NCBI GenBank assembly: GCA_905250075.1
Contig: CAJNOP010000552.1
Coordinates: 78,976 to 142,975, forward strand
Length of the DNA: 64,000 bases
Reading direction: 5' to 3'
Source: Rotaria sp. Silwood1
Taxonomy: Eukaryota > Rotifera > Eurotatoria > Philodinida > Philodinidae
Shown here: positions 25,001 through 36,764 of the stretch, piece after piece
How the letters are laid out: the number at the start of each line of letters is the position of its first letter
Numbering within the stretch: position 1 is the first letter of the stretch
Notes under the pieces: generated by a model
Told to the model about the DNA's origin: nothing
Database searches by the model: none
What the model saw: only the letters and a program-made list of their open reading frames with translations
Program-made: the position numbers and the translations under genes

Positions 25001-28000
25001 GGATTTTTCTCGTCGAGATAATGTTTCAATTGAAATATTATGTTGAAGTTGATTAAATGATAAATCAAGCATTTTTAAACGTGATGGATATGATGATATA
25101 TTTGATGGTTCAGTAAGAAGATTATGTGAAAGATTTAATGATGTTAAATATGGTACAAGACAACAAAGCATTGGTGGAAGTATTTCAAAATGATTATAAG
25201 ATAAATTTAAATTATTTAAACGACTTATTGTTGATATAGAAGAAGATGATGAAGATTTTGTATTTAATCCTGGTTGTTGATCATCATCAGTTGATTTTGC
25301 TATATGATTTTGCCAAAGACATAAACGTTTAACTGGACTATATAATGATGGAGATGATATTGAATTATCATAATTTATTTTTAATTTTGATCGTCGTTCA
25401 AATTCATCATCATCATCAGGTGATGGAGGATTATTATTATTTGTTGTTATTTCAGTAAATGTTGTTGAACGAGGTGGAATTGATGATGGAAGAGAAAATA
25501 AGGATAAATTAGATGTTGTTATTGATGATGATAATGGTGGAGATTTTGTTTCATTGATATTTAATTTTGTTGGTGGATTTGGAGGAATTTGAGAACGAAA
25601 TTCACTAGTTGTTCGATTTTGATTATTTGAATGTCGAGCTACAAAAATAAAAAATAAAAAAACACAGATTGTTTTCGATGAATTTATAATTTTTACATAC
25701 ATGTCATATGACGTCCTGATTTTTCGGCATTATTAACGATGGTAACAGTTGGTGCTGGTAATTCTTTTAATGAATTATTAGCAACATTAAGATCAGTTAA
25801 CATTGGTGCTGACCACATTTCAACAGGTAAATATTGAAGTTGATTATGAGCTAAAAATTTTCAGAATTAAATTATTCAATTGATTAATCAAATTTTATAG
25901 GATTTTTTTTTTTTTATTTTAGATGTCTAATAAAAATGATAAATAAACTATACGAATGATTTATATTTTGAAATCATTATCTTGTTCAATCAATAAAAAT
26001 TTAAATCATAATCTATATATATATATACCTGCATAAGCTCTTTGTAATGAACGAAGTTGAAACATAGCTGATGGTAAAAAAGTTAAAGCATTATGTGAAA
26101 CATCTAATTCAATTAATTGATGACATAACCAAACATTATTATCATTTGGTAATTCACCTAATTGATTATTTGATATATTTAATATTCTTAATGAATACAT
26201 TTGAAAAAGAAATGCTGGTAAATATTCTAATGAATTATCTGATAAATCAATACGTGTTATACAATGAAAAAGTAAATGACGATTTGTTATTGTTATATCT
26301 GATAATTGTGTAAAAGAATCTTTATTAACAAATATTGATGCTTGTATAAACCATAATGGATCAAGAATTTTTAATGGACCATAATGATGCCATTGTATAC
26401 CAACTGGTATTGATGGAATAGATGTTGATGATGGTATATGATTTGTTGTTGTTGATGATAATAATGAACGTGTTGTAAAATGTGTTTTAATATGTTCAAA
26501 ACTAGTTGTTAATATTTGATAACGTTTATTTGAACGTCTTTTTAATATAGGTTCAATAGAATAATTTGATTCTGATATATTATTATTATTATCTTTTTTT
26601 TCATCATTTATATTAATCCAAATTTTAGTTAAATCAATATTTAACCAAAATTTTTCATCAAATGTATATAAAATATTTGTTGTTAATTGTCGTTTAGTTA
26701 ATTTAAATTCATTATCTTGTAAAGCACGATATTTAAGTAAATGTCCAATAAGATATGATTGTTTACATGAATTAAATGCAAGAAATTCTTTATCATTTGC
26801 ATGAGAATTCATAAGATAATTAATAAGTTGAACATTATTAAGACGACATGCACATGATAATGCTGTTGAACGTGTTATAAAACATTGTTCATTATTTAAT
26901 ATTCGACTAGAAATTTCTTCATATGATAAATTAACATTAGCACCATTTGAAATAAGTAAATGAACTAATTTAAAATTTTGTTGTTCAATTGCTTCATGTA
27001 AAGCTGTTCGACCATTATTTGAATAAACATCAAGATTAAATGGACAAAATAATGTATTTGTTTTTTGAAGTGTTGCATTAAATTCTGATAAAGTTACTAT
27101 AGAATCTATTTTATAATTAAATATATAATTAATAAAACAATATTTTTTTTTTTTTGAATTTTAATAATTACTTTCAGAAGTAAAATAACTATGTGTTAAT
27201 CGACGTTTAAATAATTCAACTTCTTGTGGAGTTAAAGCATAAACACGAAATGAAAGAAGATATTCAACAACATCAATATATCCACCAAGAACAGATAAAT
27301 ATAAACTTGTTTGTTCATTTAAATCTTGTGCTTAAATTAACAAAAATAAGAAGATTATAAAATATTGACAATGAAAAAAAAACAAAAGTCTATTGAAATA
27401 AATTTTATTAGTACGTAACATGCAACTGTAGTAATACACTATTGTCTTACGAGAGAACCTCTTCAAGTGTTAATCGCCGATCGAGCTCATATTTTGCCCA
27501 TAAGTAAGACTCGATGAGATTAGTCGAGGCTCGAAAAGATTCGTCCTTATATACTGTCCTACCGGAGTTACAATCGTTTTACTACTTTTTCGACCTCTGG
27601 CAATGGTATTTATAGAGAAGCCCAACAATGGAATTTTGTCTATAAACAGGTTTCATGGTCACTAGAATGTTCTAAAAGTTTCAGCTAAAATGAACGTTTC
27701 CTTCTCGAAATATTGAGTTTTCAAGAAGCTCAATGTTTTGACTTTTGTCTGATCATTTCTTGAAAATTCAATATTTTGAGAAAGAAACGTTCATTTTAGC
27801 TAAAACTTTTAGGACATTCTAATGACTATGAGACCTGTTTATGAAGGAAATTCCATTGTTGAGCTCTCCTATAAATACCATTGCCTGACGTCGAAAAACT
27901 AGTTAAACGATCGTAATTCCGAAAGAAAAGCGTATGAGGACGAATCTTTCCGAGCTTCTACTAATCTCGTCGAGTCTCACTTATAGACAAAGTATGAGTT

Positions 28001-31000
28001 CGATCGGCGATTAAAACTTGGAGAGATTCCCTCGTTAGTCAGAAAATTGTTGATAACATTTAATTAAAATAAAAGTAATTCGCAGACGAGAAATCAAGCT
28101 ACACTATACCTAATAGGAAGATTTTCCCCGCACTCTTTCTTTAAATTTTTATAAAACTTTCATTGTATATATATCATCATCATTCAAAAAAAAACAACCT
28201 TGTGCTCAAGTCATAGTATTCTATTACATCATTCTTATGATAAGATTAAATATTTAAAAATGTAAATCGACAATTGAAATATTCTATCTTTCGAAATTCA
28301 ATCCTATACATCAATATACATTAAAATAAACATCACACAATGTAACAAAAAAAAAAAAACGAAATTCATTTAATCAATGAACAAGTATCAAATTCTTAAT
28401 CTAATCAAATCCTATAAACTTCTAACATAATAGAAATAAGTTTATTCTATCGATTAAATCTTCAAGTAAAATTTGATAAGATTAAAGAATAAATGAAAAA
28501 AAAAATCCTATACATACCATTGAGATTAAAGGGAAAAACATATGATCGTTGTAAACGATCAACATAAATATTACATGATGAAAATGGATAATTTGGATAA
28601 GTTAATAAAAGCTGTACAATAGATAGATGACCTTGTGAACAAGCAGCAGCAAATGGAAGAATTTGTTCAAGTGTTGCTACAGAAACTAAATGTGGAAAAT
28701 GCTAAGAAAAACAAAATATTAATTTATAAAAACAAACAAATATATCATCTTACAGTTAGAAGCATTTGAACAATATCAAGATTTCCAATACGACAAGCTA
28801 TATATAGTGGAGAATACGATGTTTGACGATGAGGTTTTGCTATTGCTCCATGTTTTAATAATAATTTTACTAAATCAACATTACCTGTTCGACAAGCTCT
28901 ATATATTAAAAAGTCAACAGATAATCTTTGTTTTTATTCTTTGAAAATATCAATACCTATATAAAAAATTTAATGTATCACTTCCATTTGGACTTGAATT
29001 TAATACTGCTTTAGCTTGTGCACCCAAATGAGCAAGACATTCTTCTGCTTTAATTACATCACCATCAAAACAAGCATCAAGTAATTCTAAAGGAAAATTT
29101 TTTATTTATAAATTTTCTTTTTTTTTGTTTGTTTATTTAATTACTCTTTTCTGTTTCTTGTCGAACTTGTTGTCGAAGTTCAATTTCATTTTGTATCATT
29201 TCAACTGAATCAACTTTACGATTTTTTTGTGCTAATGATAATGCTGTATGACCATATTTATCTCGTATTGTTACATCAGCTTTATGAAATAATAATAATG
29301 CTAAGATTTTTTCATTACCAACTTCAGCAATTATATGTAAAGGTGTCTAAAGAAATTATTGATATTAGATTCAAATATATTGGGAAAAAAAGAAAATTTA
29401 AATACACAAACAAACACAAAAAGAAAAAGAAGTTTCTATTTTAATTTCTATCTATTTTGATAAAGTTTTTCGTGTTGTTTTATGAACTCGTATAGGTTTT
29501 TGAAGTTTTTCTAATGTTTGTTTAACTTTTTTTAATAATGGATATTTTCCTTGTCCACAAAAACTACCATGAAAATCATCTAAATCAAGTGTCCATATCA
29601 TTGCACCAGATAGACGTTGTTTAGCAATAAAATGACATTTTTTTTCTATAGATTTTTCATTATCATAACCAATCCATTGATCATTTTTATATGCAAATGG
29701 TACTTCTTGTTCTTTATCATAATCAGTATGCCATGTATGTTTTTTTATTAAATCACATATTTCATAATATGATAAAAATCCACTACTATTTGTATAAATA
29801 CCAGGTAAACCAGGACCTTTTGATGGTGCATATGGTTTTATATTAGGATTATTTATTTGTTGTAATTGAAATGTTCGACCATAGAAACCAAGACCAAGAA
29901 CAAGTTTTGATGGTGGACAACCACCATCAATCCATGTATTAACTGTTGCTTGTTGATTTAAATATCGTTGATTACCTATTTCAGTTGAACGTGGATATAA
30001 AGGACTATTAAAACCTATATGAGTATTCCAATTACCTAAAAAAAATGGCTTTATTCGATCTAATAAAATACACTATTGGACAAAATTAGACGAGTAAAGT
30101 ATTTTTGACTTTTTTTTTTCTACTAAGTCACACATGTATCTCAAATTCAAATAGTGATTTGAATAACCAATGAAGTTTTCTATTTGATGCAGTTTGTATC
30201 ATATATTGATAGACGGATTAAGAGAGAAAAGATCATCAAATGTTGTGGTTTTATAACCTTCTCTCTCTTACGAAAAAACGTGTCTAAATCTCAAATTACG
30301 TTTAAGTCACAACTATGTGTATCATGTAGGATCTAATGAGTTATGAATACACCTTGAGAAAAGTATGGACTTATAGATTATTATTGTCGAGACATTGTCT
30401 ATTTTTAATAGAATATTGTGATTTCACAAAACTGAGTTTTGACTAGATATAGTCATTAACAAGAATAGTTGATTGTACACATTTCAAATCTTTTCACTAT
30501 TTCTCACCTAAGATATGACCATGGTAAAAACATGTTTTTCACATCGATCATATATATATATAACAGCCGATTCCGAGTTTCAATTTGATACTTAGCAACA
30601 TTTCCTTATTAGTTCGCCTATAAAAATATACTGTAGAATATATTTGATAGAGAATCTTCATTGATTATTCGGATTTGAGATAGATGTATGACATAGTAGG
30701 AAAATAATAAAAAATTTGTCACTCTTATGATTTTGTCTAGTAGTATATATATATTTGCATAAACGAACCATGATAATCATAAGCCATTAGATTAATAAAA
30801 TCAAGAAATGGTGAAATTTCTTTAATATTATAACTTATTTCTATTTTTGGTCGATATGCAGCAACAGCTGCTGTTAATAAAAGACGTGTACGATTTTTTA
30901 ATAAAGCTTCTTTTTGAAAAGCTAATCGATAATCTCGAATAAGTAATGAAAATATTCGACGATCTTTATCTATTTCAGGATATTCCCAATCAATATCTAA

Positions 31001-32071
31001 ACCATCAAATTTATATTTTCGTAAATATTTTATTGTATTTCGTATAAATTCTTGTCGTATTTTATTTGTTTGAAATATATAACGAAATTTAGTTGAATTT
31101 ACTGTTGCACCACCTAATGATAATAAAGTTTTCAAACGATGATTTTTTATTTTTAATAAATTGAATTGTTCATACATGCTCATTGATGATAATGATTTTA
31201 TTGAATTATTAATTTTAATTGGTTTTATATCATTTATTTCAAATGGACTTGGACTTCGAAATTTTATATTAATATTTGCAAATGCATAATAAATATGTGT
31301 ACATAGTGACGGATCAATATATGATGGAATAAAATATCCATGACCTTGTCGATATTGTGACCAATTAGTAAAATAACAACCAACAACAAATTGTTGGCTA
31401 TGTATTGTATAAATAAATACAATAATTAATAGTAAGCAATAGACTATAAACGATTTCATTTGTTCATATAAGAATATGTTTTTGATTTCTTTTTTCTTTT
31501 ATCTTAATCTATTCTCTCTCTCTCTCTCTCTCGTTTGTTTTCATTTGATCTGACTAAATAACAGACAACTGTTTAAATAAAGAATAAAAATATCTACGAT
31601 CATTGTCTAATGACAATAACAAATATTGATCATAGAAAAATAAAAGAAATGAAGAAGGATTAAATCTTTATGTTTTGTTTTGTTTTTTTGTTTATAATAA
31701 TAAATTCTATATTCTTACTTTATAATCATAATGTTCACCTGTTTGTACATTTAAATCAGCACCATGATCAATAAGTACCATTATAAATTCTAATGATGAA
31801 TCAAGAACTCTAGTATCATTTTGAAGAGTTGCTTGTGCTGCTGATAAACATGCTGTATGTAATGGTGTACAACCAAAACGATCAGTTGCATCAATATTAT
31901 TGATTTCATCACCTATTAGAAGATCCTATGATTAAAATGAATAATCTATTAAAAATAATATATTTATATTTGAAATTTTTCTATTACTTTAAGTAGATCA
32001 ACATTTAAATAAAGTGCAGCTTGATGAAGAAGTTTGCCTGGATAATTATCGTCATCATCATCGTTATGCAT
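13880..32071 (-). CDS. LRRK1-type ROCO protein kinase (ankyrin-LRR-Roc-COR-kinase-WD40), 34 exons
   Basis: My reading gives 34 exons whose phases agree at every junction, about 2670 residues, from ATG at 32071 to TAA at 13880-13882. Domain order: ankyrin repeats, leucine-rich repeats, Roc GTPase, COR, protein kinase, WD40-like C terminus. An ankyrin N terminus with no long armadillo region fits LRRK1 better than LRRK2. In the family, Roc-COR dimerises and regulates the kinase, which phosphorylates Rab GTPases on membranes. Exons are separated mostly by 45-70 bp introns. The long introns carry inserts: two genes (20860-21419, 29452-31459) and palindromic elements (19210, 24241, 27450). Weak points are the donors after exon 12 (GTTGTG) and exon 27 (GTCTAT). 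The kinase has DFS instead of DFG/DYG. The following five entries give the exon blocks. Confidence 0.85.
16157..17632 (-). CDS. ROCO kinase exons 22-29: protein kinase domain
   Basis: Exons: 17519-17632, 17344-17463, 17027-17284, 16812-16977, 16729-16755 (a 27-bp microexon), 16606-16661, 16425-16553, 16157-16355. Motifs in order: glycine loop GQGTFGTV, a candidate beta-3 lysine in ELACKAF, the helix-C region CRQELSVL, catalytic loop YLDLKSEN (HRD written as YLD, with the catalytic Asp kept), LSDFSIS at 16837-16845 where DFG/DYG is expected, GTEGYIAPE, ADIFSFSM and HPNDRPSA. The loop between beta-3 and helix C is long and acidic (PSGNKDEENEKK). Most catalytic residues are present, so the enzyme is probably active. 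Confidence 0.85.
16837..16845 (-). other. DFS (instead of DFG/DYG) in the kinase activation loop
   Basis: Codons GAT TTT AGT read as Asp-Phe-Ser, between LSxxx and ISR. Human LRRK2 has Asp-Tyr-Gly here, and the human disease variant G2019S changes that glycine to serine. The serine in this gene is therefore at the equivalent position. Confidence 0.8.
17684..23359 (-). CDS. ROCO kinase exons 13-21: Roc GTPase and COR domains
   Basis: Exons: about 23218-23359, 23025-23157, 21689-21811, 21491-21622, 19909-20282, 19758-19852, 19571-19693, 18688-18863, 17684-18622. Roc motifs: P-loop GSEQTGKTS in exon 14, switch-II DFSGQ in exon 15, THHD (the usual Roc replacement for NKxD) in exon 17, and SSKTG near its end. 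COR begins in exon 18 and is recognisable from YFLDPQYLAELLA, LLHKFDLAI and FPSLLPVQ. Exon 21 (939 bp) carries the second half of COR up to the kinase. All GTP-binding motifs look intact. Intron 16 contains a complete Tctex1-type gene on the other strand, and intron 19 a small hAT-like element. Confidence 0.85.
19210..19385. mobile_element. hAT-like miniature inverted-repeat element in intron 19
   Basis: A 176-bp palindromic element. The right end read inwards is CAGTGTCGTAGCCAAGGGGG, and the left end starts CAGTAACATGGCCAAG. The arms share GGCTCAG and AAATTTTTGATACRTGTATTTTAT. It is flanked by TTTATAGT (19202-19209) and TTTATAAT (19386-19393), an 8-bp duplication with one mismatch, as made by hAT transposases. 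It lies in an intron of the ROCO gene and has no coding capacity. Confidence 0.8.
20818..20832. repeat. AC microsatellite
   Basis: A short (AC)n run just upstream of the Tctex1-type gene start. Confidence 0.8.
20860..21419 (+). CDS. Tctex1-domain dynein light chain-like protein, nested gene
   Basis: Three exons: 20860-20917, 20975-21042 (donor GTAGGT) and 21111-21419, giving 144 residues with phases matching. The C-terminal hundred residues have the Tctex1 pattern: an amphipathic helix followed by YKVIIQVITY, a middle strand with SQCLWNHRTDD, and a final beta strand FFIIIHGVVA. Tctex1-type light chains bind dynein intermediate chain and cargo, or act in axonemal and ciliary dynein. The gene lies entirely within intron 16 of the ROCO kinase gene on the opposite strand, and its stop is 71 bp from exon 16. 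The N terminus (MATTATTNS) is short and low in complexity. Exact paralogue group cannot be decided by eye. Confidence 0.75.
21812..23024. other. Long intron 14 of the ROCO gene, nothing recognised
   Basis: About 1.2 kb of AT-rich sequence between exons 14 and 15. The frame at 21970-22164 (+) has no recognisable motif. No clear inverted repeat was seen. Confidence 0.5.
23849..25850 (-). CDS. ROCO kinase exons 9-12: leucine-rich repeats
   Basis: Exons: 25701-25850, 24722-25638, 23968-24144, 23849-23900. LRR words include LTDLNVANNSLKELP, LNNLNLSYNHFEILP, LKMLDLSFNQL, ITRLNLSQNELVSIP and LWNLDLH. Exon 10 also has a Ser/Pro/Thr/Asp-rich insert and a basic RRRSRSVSR stretch. Exon 12 is the weakest: reading through gives a TAA at about 23820, and the only donor restoring frame is GTTGTG at 23848. 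A split gene, a sequencing error or a non-canonical donor are the alternatives. Intron 10 holds the hAT-like element at 24241-24464. Confidence 0.7.
24241..24464. mobile_element. hAT-like palindromic MITE in intron 10 of the ROCO gene
   Basis: A 224-bp near-complete palindrome. The left terminus TAGGAGTCGACAAGCTC pairs with the right terminus, which read inwards is TAGGGGTCGGCAAGCTC. The arms share GAGGAACTGTTC and AGCTCTTTTGAGCTG, and the centre has paired CAGAACA/TGTTCTG words. Flanks are GTTGTTAA (24233-24240) and GTTGCTAA (24465-24472), an 8-bp duplication with one mismatch. Both TAGGGGT ends and 8-bp duplications are typical of hAT elements. Two open frames across it are only the palindrome read in each direction. 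Confidence 0.88.
26029..32071 (-). CDS. ROCO kinase exons 1-8: ankyrin region and first LRRs
   Basis: Exons: 31988-32071, 31719-31925, 29145-29346, 28957-29086, 28754-28898, 28518-28701, 27172-27330, 26029-27105. They encode about nine ankyrin repeats, recognisable by words such as TPLHTACLS, TPLHIIAEVGN, YRACRTGNVDLV, SPLYIACRIGN and TALHEAIEQQN. The junction of exons 2 and 3 spans 2.4 kb that contain a whole chitinase gene, yet it restores a perfect repeat (HGADLNVQTG followed by TPLHIIAEVGN), which supports the splice strongly. Exon 8 continues past the ankyrins into a low-complexity linker and the first four LRRs (IDLSDNSLEYLP, LNISNNQLGELP). Confidence 0.85.
27450..28034. mobile_element. 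585-bp palindromic element with TTA flanks in intron 6 of the ROCO gene
   Basis: Ends are CGAGAGAACCTCTTCAAG on the left and, read inwards, CGAGGGAATCTCTCCAAG on the right. The two halves pair along nearly their whole length, including TTAATCGCCGATCGA, GCAATGGTATTTATAG and AACGTTYHHTYTC words around the centre near 27735. TTA occurs immediately outside both ends (27447-27449 and 28035-28037), which fits a PIF/Harbinger-type 3-bp duplication, though a TA duplication cannot be excluded. A related fragment opens the window at about 60-205. No transposase is encoded. Confidence 0.75.
29452..31459 (-). CDS. GH18 chitinase, nested in intron 2 of the ROCO kinase gene
   Basis: Two exons, 30769-31459 and 29452-30035, separated by a 733-bp intron (donor GTTCGT, acceptor TTTTTTAG), give 424 residues. 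It hydrolyses beta-1,4 linkages of chitin. The signal peptide is about residues 1-21. The GH18 signature FDGLDIDWEYP is at 151-161 with the catalytic glutamate Glu159. Other family landmarks are YYAFANI, LLSLGG, MAYDYHGNW spanning the splice, LVLGLGFYGRTF, and AMIWTLDLDDF near the C terminus. There is no visible C-terminal chitin-binding module, so this is a single-domain secreted enzyme. It is on the same strand as its host gene: its stop is about 105 bp from host exon 3 and its start about 260 bp from exon 2. Rotifers have chitinous structures, so a moulting, egg-shell or digestive role is possible. Confidence 0.92.
31511..31533. repeat. CT microsatellite upstream of the chitinase start
   Basis: (TC)n run about 50 bp 5' of the chitinase ATG on the minus strand, so it is GA-rich in the gene sense. 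It may be part of the promoter. Confidence 0.7.
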
Positions 32072-34003
32072 TTTGAAAACATATGATATTTTATTACATA
32101 AGTTATGTCAAGGACAAAAAAAGTTTTCTTTTTTTTTTTTTGTTATTAATAAAATATTTCAAATAAATAATACATTTAAATTGTTTGATCTAATTTTTGA
32201 AATAAAATTTTAGTTAGGAAAAACAAATTCTATGAAATAGTTATAGAATATATTCTAACATATATAATACATAATCAGTTGATTCTATTGTCATTTTTTT
32301 TTATTTGCATTTGTTTTAACCAATACAATTCAAGTAGAGACCTCTGTTCAGATGATTACAAAGAAAGTGATTGGCGAAAATGGTCAAGAGAACACTTGTG
32401 AAACCATATTAACATTGTCAAGAAGTCATGTTATTTATTTGTTTTCATATTAAAAACTAATTTTTCGATAATTAGATCCGATGACATGATGTAATTAACG
32501 TTGACGTGGAAAACCAACAAAAAAAAAAAAAAAAAAAAAATAGAAATTCTCAGAAGAATTCGAAATAAATTCATCAATTGTGTTATTTTGAATGTTCTTG
32601 TCAACATTTAAGCATACATTGTGTGTTTCTTAAAATGTGCAATTACTTTGAATAATCTGAGTACATTCTCTCATACTTTAAAATTAATTACTTTAATTGA
32701 AATTAAGGAAAAAATAGCGAAGATTTCAATCCTGACTTTTGAAATATATTTCGATCATGCAAAACTCACAAGAAAATAAAATCATTGAAATATTATTTAA
32801 GATGATATTGTAAAACTAGAACTCGAGATTGCTACAAGTAGATAGTCTTCACGATAGTAAACAATGAAATAGTCTTGTTTCCAGTAGATTTTATTTTAGC
32901 CGTTAGTAACAGTCAATGCTTATTTGAAGTCAAAGACAAAACATGTTAGAATTATTCATGGAATGAATCATTCGTGGTTGCTTATCAACAAAAAAATGAT
33001 TAAATATGTTTATCAGTAACCAACAAGCTATTCGCTTAACAATAAATTTACATTTGTTAGTCATGTAGTTTTTAAAGTTTCTCGAAGGTTCATGAAATCT
33101 CAAAATTTAATAAAGTTTAATAAAAATTTTCTGAAGTTATTTAAAGTCTATTGTTTTTTTTCTTTGATTGATATAAAAAGAAAAAGTGTCTCTATTTTTA
33201 ATCGAAGATGAAATAAATCTTGCTACGAAGTACTTCACTTTTGTTTTTTTTTTTGAATAATATAATATCGAAAAAGGTATAATTATGTATTTGTTAAAAT
33301 GATAAACTACATTTTTAACAGTTATCAAAAGTGACAGCTTATAAGCATCTCCAATACTAATTGAAAGTGACTACTATTACAACATATGATTATAAATCAA
33401 GGATCAATTCAAATGTGAGAAAGAGAATCATTGGTTATGTCATAAAATGTATATATATGTTCTTTCACATACAGTGAACAATAGTCTTGACATGTTGTCT
33501 ATGCGAATAGGTCAAATATATATGAATAGTAGACTCATTTTTTGGACAATAACAACACAACGATGTGCTGAAGAAAAATTTTTGTTTTGCATAGACGAAA
33601 ATGCGATAAAGAAAAAAGAGATGATTTGTTTGTTCTATCTCTATCTTATTTTTATTCGATTACATAGACATAAGAATGAGAATGTTTTTGACTACCACAT
33701 ATTGTTTCATTATCGACTTCTATATATATAGATGTGTTTCTTTTTGTTGTTGTTTATATATATGATTCATCTACCTATATGCCCTTTGCCTCGTCATAAA
33801 ACATACATATGTGATAATAGAACCAAATAAATTTCAATGATTAACATATTCTGTTGTCAAGAATAATAGCGTGAGAGTGAGTGGTGCAGCTGTTTCGTAA
33901 TCGGCCTTTTTTTTTCTTCCTCGGGTACCGTTGACTAATACTACAAATTTAAATATATATATATATATAATAGATTTCTTTTTCATTACTCATTCATTCA
34001 ATA
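32072..34003. other. Intergenic region between ROCO kinase and ARL genes
   Basis: The divergent promoters of the ROCO gene (leftwards) and the small GTPase gene (rightwards) must lie here. It includes a poly-A run at 32520-32541 and a TA run at 33953-33970, close to the GTPase start. No conserved frame is visible: 33137-33328 (-) and 33447-33731 (+) are low-complexity. Confidence 0.6.
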
Positions 34004-34639
34004 ATGGGTAAAGTTTTCTCGAAAATTCTGAAAAAATTATCTGCCGATGGACCTAAACGTATTCTTATGCTTGGCCTGGATAATGCAGGTAAAACAACAA
34101 TACTCTATCGAATGAAACGTACAGAAGATTTTAATACAGTACCAACAATTGGTATGTTGAATGAAGTTTATCTTTGAACAAAAAGGAAAAGTTTTTTTTT
34201 TTCTAAATATAAAGGTTTTAATGTTGAGACAATATCTCCTTGTCGTGGAATATCTTTAACAGTTTGGGATGTTGGTGGTCAAGATCATTTACGAACATTA
34301 TGGCATCATTATTTTGATAATGTTGATGGACTTGTTTTTGTTATTGACTCAACTGATCGTCGTCGTATTCATTTTTCAAAAGCTGAATTAATAGGAATCT
34401 ATCAACATGATTCAATGAAAAATGTTCCACTTGTTGTTATTGCTAATAAACAAGATAGTAAAGAAGCATTATCTGCTGATATTATAGCAGAAAAACTTGA
34501 TTTAATTCATTGGTCAAATGAATCATATCATATTATTCCATGTTGTGCATTAACAGGAGATGGTTTAACTGATGCATTTACAATTTTAGCAAAAATGATA
34601 AAAAAACAAGATAAAAATCGTCGATTAGAAATGTCTTAA
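34004..34639 (+). CDS. ARF/ARL-family small GTPase
   Basis: Two exons, 34004-34151 and 34215-34639, joined across a 63-bp intron, encode 190 residues. All GTPase motifs are intact: GLDNAGKT (residues 24-31), PTIG in switch I, WDVGGQ (67-72) in switch II, NKQD (127-130), and CALTGDG as the last guanine-binding motif. Gly2 after the start methionine and the basic amphipathic start (MGKVFSKILKKL) fit N-myristoylation and membrane attachment, as in ARF and many ARL proteins. It probably acts in vesicle or ciliary trafficking; the exact subfamily is uncertain. The C terminus has a short charged extension (KKQDKNRRLEMS). The start is the first ATG after a TA-rich 5' flank. Confidence 0.92.
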
Positions 34640-36760
34640 GATATTTATTTGTGAAGTCTTTTGTTTTTTTTTGCTTTATTATATGTCAGATCAATATAAG
34701 AAAACGGTGATTCTAGTTCATAATGTATAATTTTCTTTTACTATTTTTTGTATAAAAATTATATATATATATAAATCAATAAAATTTTTATTATGTATTA
34801 ATAATAATACTATTTCAATTTATGAAACTCTAGGGGTGTATGTTAACAAAGGTATAGAATGAACTTTTGCAAGCTGTCACAAAACAATATTAATATAGAA
34901 TGCATTTGACAGCTGAAGTTAATATTGTTAGAGCATATTTATCATAGTTGACACTCAATGTGTATATGAATATGATTGAACGATGTTTTTAATGAAAAAG
35001 TGAGATTGATATAAAACAAAAGACAAAACATAGCCTTATGTTTATATGACAATGATTTTGATAAGTCTATTTTGGAAGAATATAGGTGTCGATAAAAGAA
35101 AATCCATAGTAGCAAGCATCCTGCCATCTACATCCAGTTTACAGTCAAAATAGCAAAATTTCTGAGTCTGATGAAATTATCAAGTGCCCCTGTGATAATG
35201 ATTTGTTAGTGCGTGTGTGTGTGTGTGTTTTTTCTGACTGAATATTTCAGTTTTTACATAAATATTTCTTTCTCTGTTACTTTTTCTTTACCGAGAGAAT
35301 GTATGAATTTGCATCGGATTGAGCAGTTCAATGCACTTAAATGTGAATTATCCGATGACTAATCGTGCTTACTAATGAAAGAAAGAAAGTTGGTCTAATT
35401 TCACTGTTGTATAATGCATATAGTGTCCTTTCAGTAGGACTAACATATGGAAACGAGATGTTCTGAAAAGATCGAACATTTCACATCCGTGGATCAAAGC
35501 AATTTTATCTGTTTCATCACCAAAAACCATAGTCATCGAATAGTCGAGATTTAAATACATTGAATTAGTATTGAAATGTAGAGAAAAAGTAACATGGAGA
35601 GAAATTTTGATGCAAAAATCATTAAATTATTGAGAGGTCAATTTTCTCTAAGATACCTAATATGAAGATTATCATTTTTCGCAAACCGTCACTTTTTTTT
35701 CGACTTGAATCATGATGATTCATAATTTTCATCGCATATCAATTGAAGACAAACTAGAAGATTGACAAATTGTGAAATACAAAACCATACATAGAGTAAC
35801 AATGTCAGCAGCTTCGAAAGCAATAGTGGTATATAATATTTCATGAAATTATTAGTATTCGAAGTATAGTGAATCATGATTTCGTATGGAAGTATCTACG
35901 ATTACCGATAGTTTGTATTAATTCATATAGAATCCAATTTTTCATAGTCGCCAATAGGAATATTAATGTAACGCCACAATCGAATTTATACCATTTTCTT
36001 CGGAGAGACATTTGCCTCATATTACTGTGTTAGTAGCAATTTAATCACTAATATCATCGATACTAAAGAATTATTTTTCATGTGAAATTTTAATAGACAT
36101 CAGTAATTATTTTGAATACTCAGGTCAAAAGTGTGCCATCGAATTCTGTCGGAATCCGATTGAATCTTAAATAATTTCCATAATTTCCGACGTATTCCAA
36201 TTATCAAATACATGATTTCAACACTCGATGTCGTGATAAATAGATATCAAATATTTTCTCTCTTAGTAGCGCATCCTTATAGTATCGATTCAACCAAAAA
36301 GGAATTAACCATTTTATAATCTGTTGACTTTATAAATGTATAGACTAATGATCTACCGTCTCTTTTCATTACGGTATGCTATTCTAATTCATACTCATGT
36401 ATTTTGTCTGAGACAGTAAAGTTATTTAGCAATAATTCTCTTCAACTATTCATTGATTACAAGACAAGTATCTTGTCTTTATCCATTGTGGTTTCAAGTG
36501 AGATTCGATAATTTTTCATCTTACTTATTTTACAACTATTCTCTTAATTAGCTCAGAATAGCAGTACCTATATTCTTAGGTGCACAGCATTATAACACAC
36601 TATTAGCAGATTGATACATATATATATATGTTTCAGACAAAACTGAAATTCTAACATATATTAGTCATTTTTTAGTAGCATTAGAATTTGATTAGAAATG
36701 TTAATTAAAAATTGAAAAAATTTGGCATCCAAACAGACTAACAATTTTCTTTTTGTTTTA
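34640..36760. other. Intergenic region, no gene recognised
   Basis: AT-rich unique-looking DNA with a GT microsatellite at about 35210-35230. A TAGGGGTG word at 34831 resembles hAT ends seen elsewhere, but I found no partner end. Confidence 0.55.
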
Positions 36761-36764
36761 CAAG

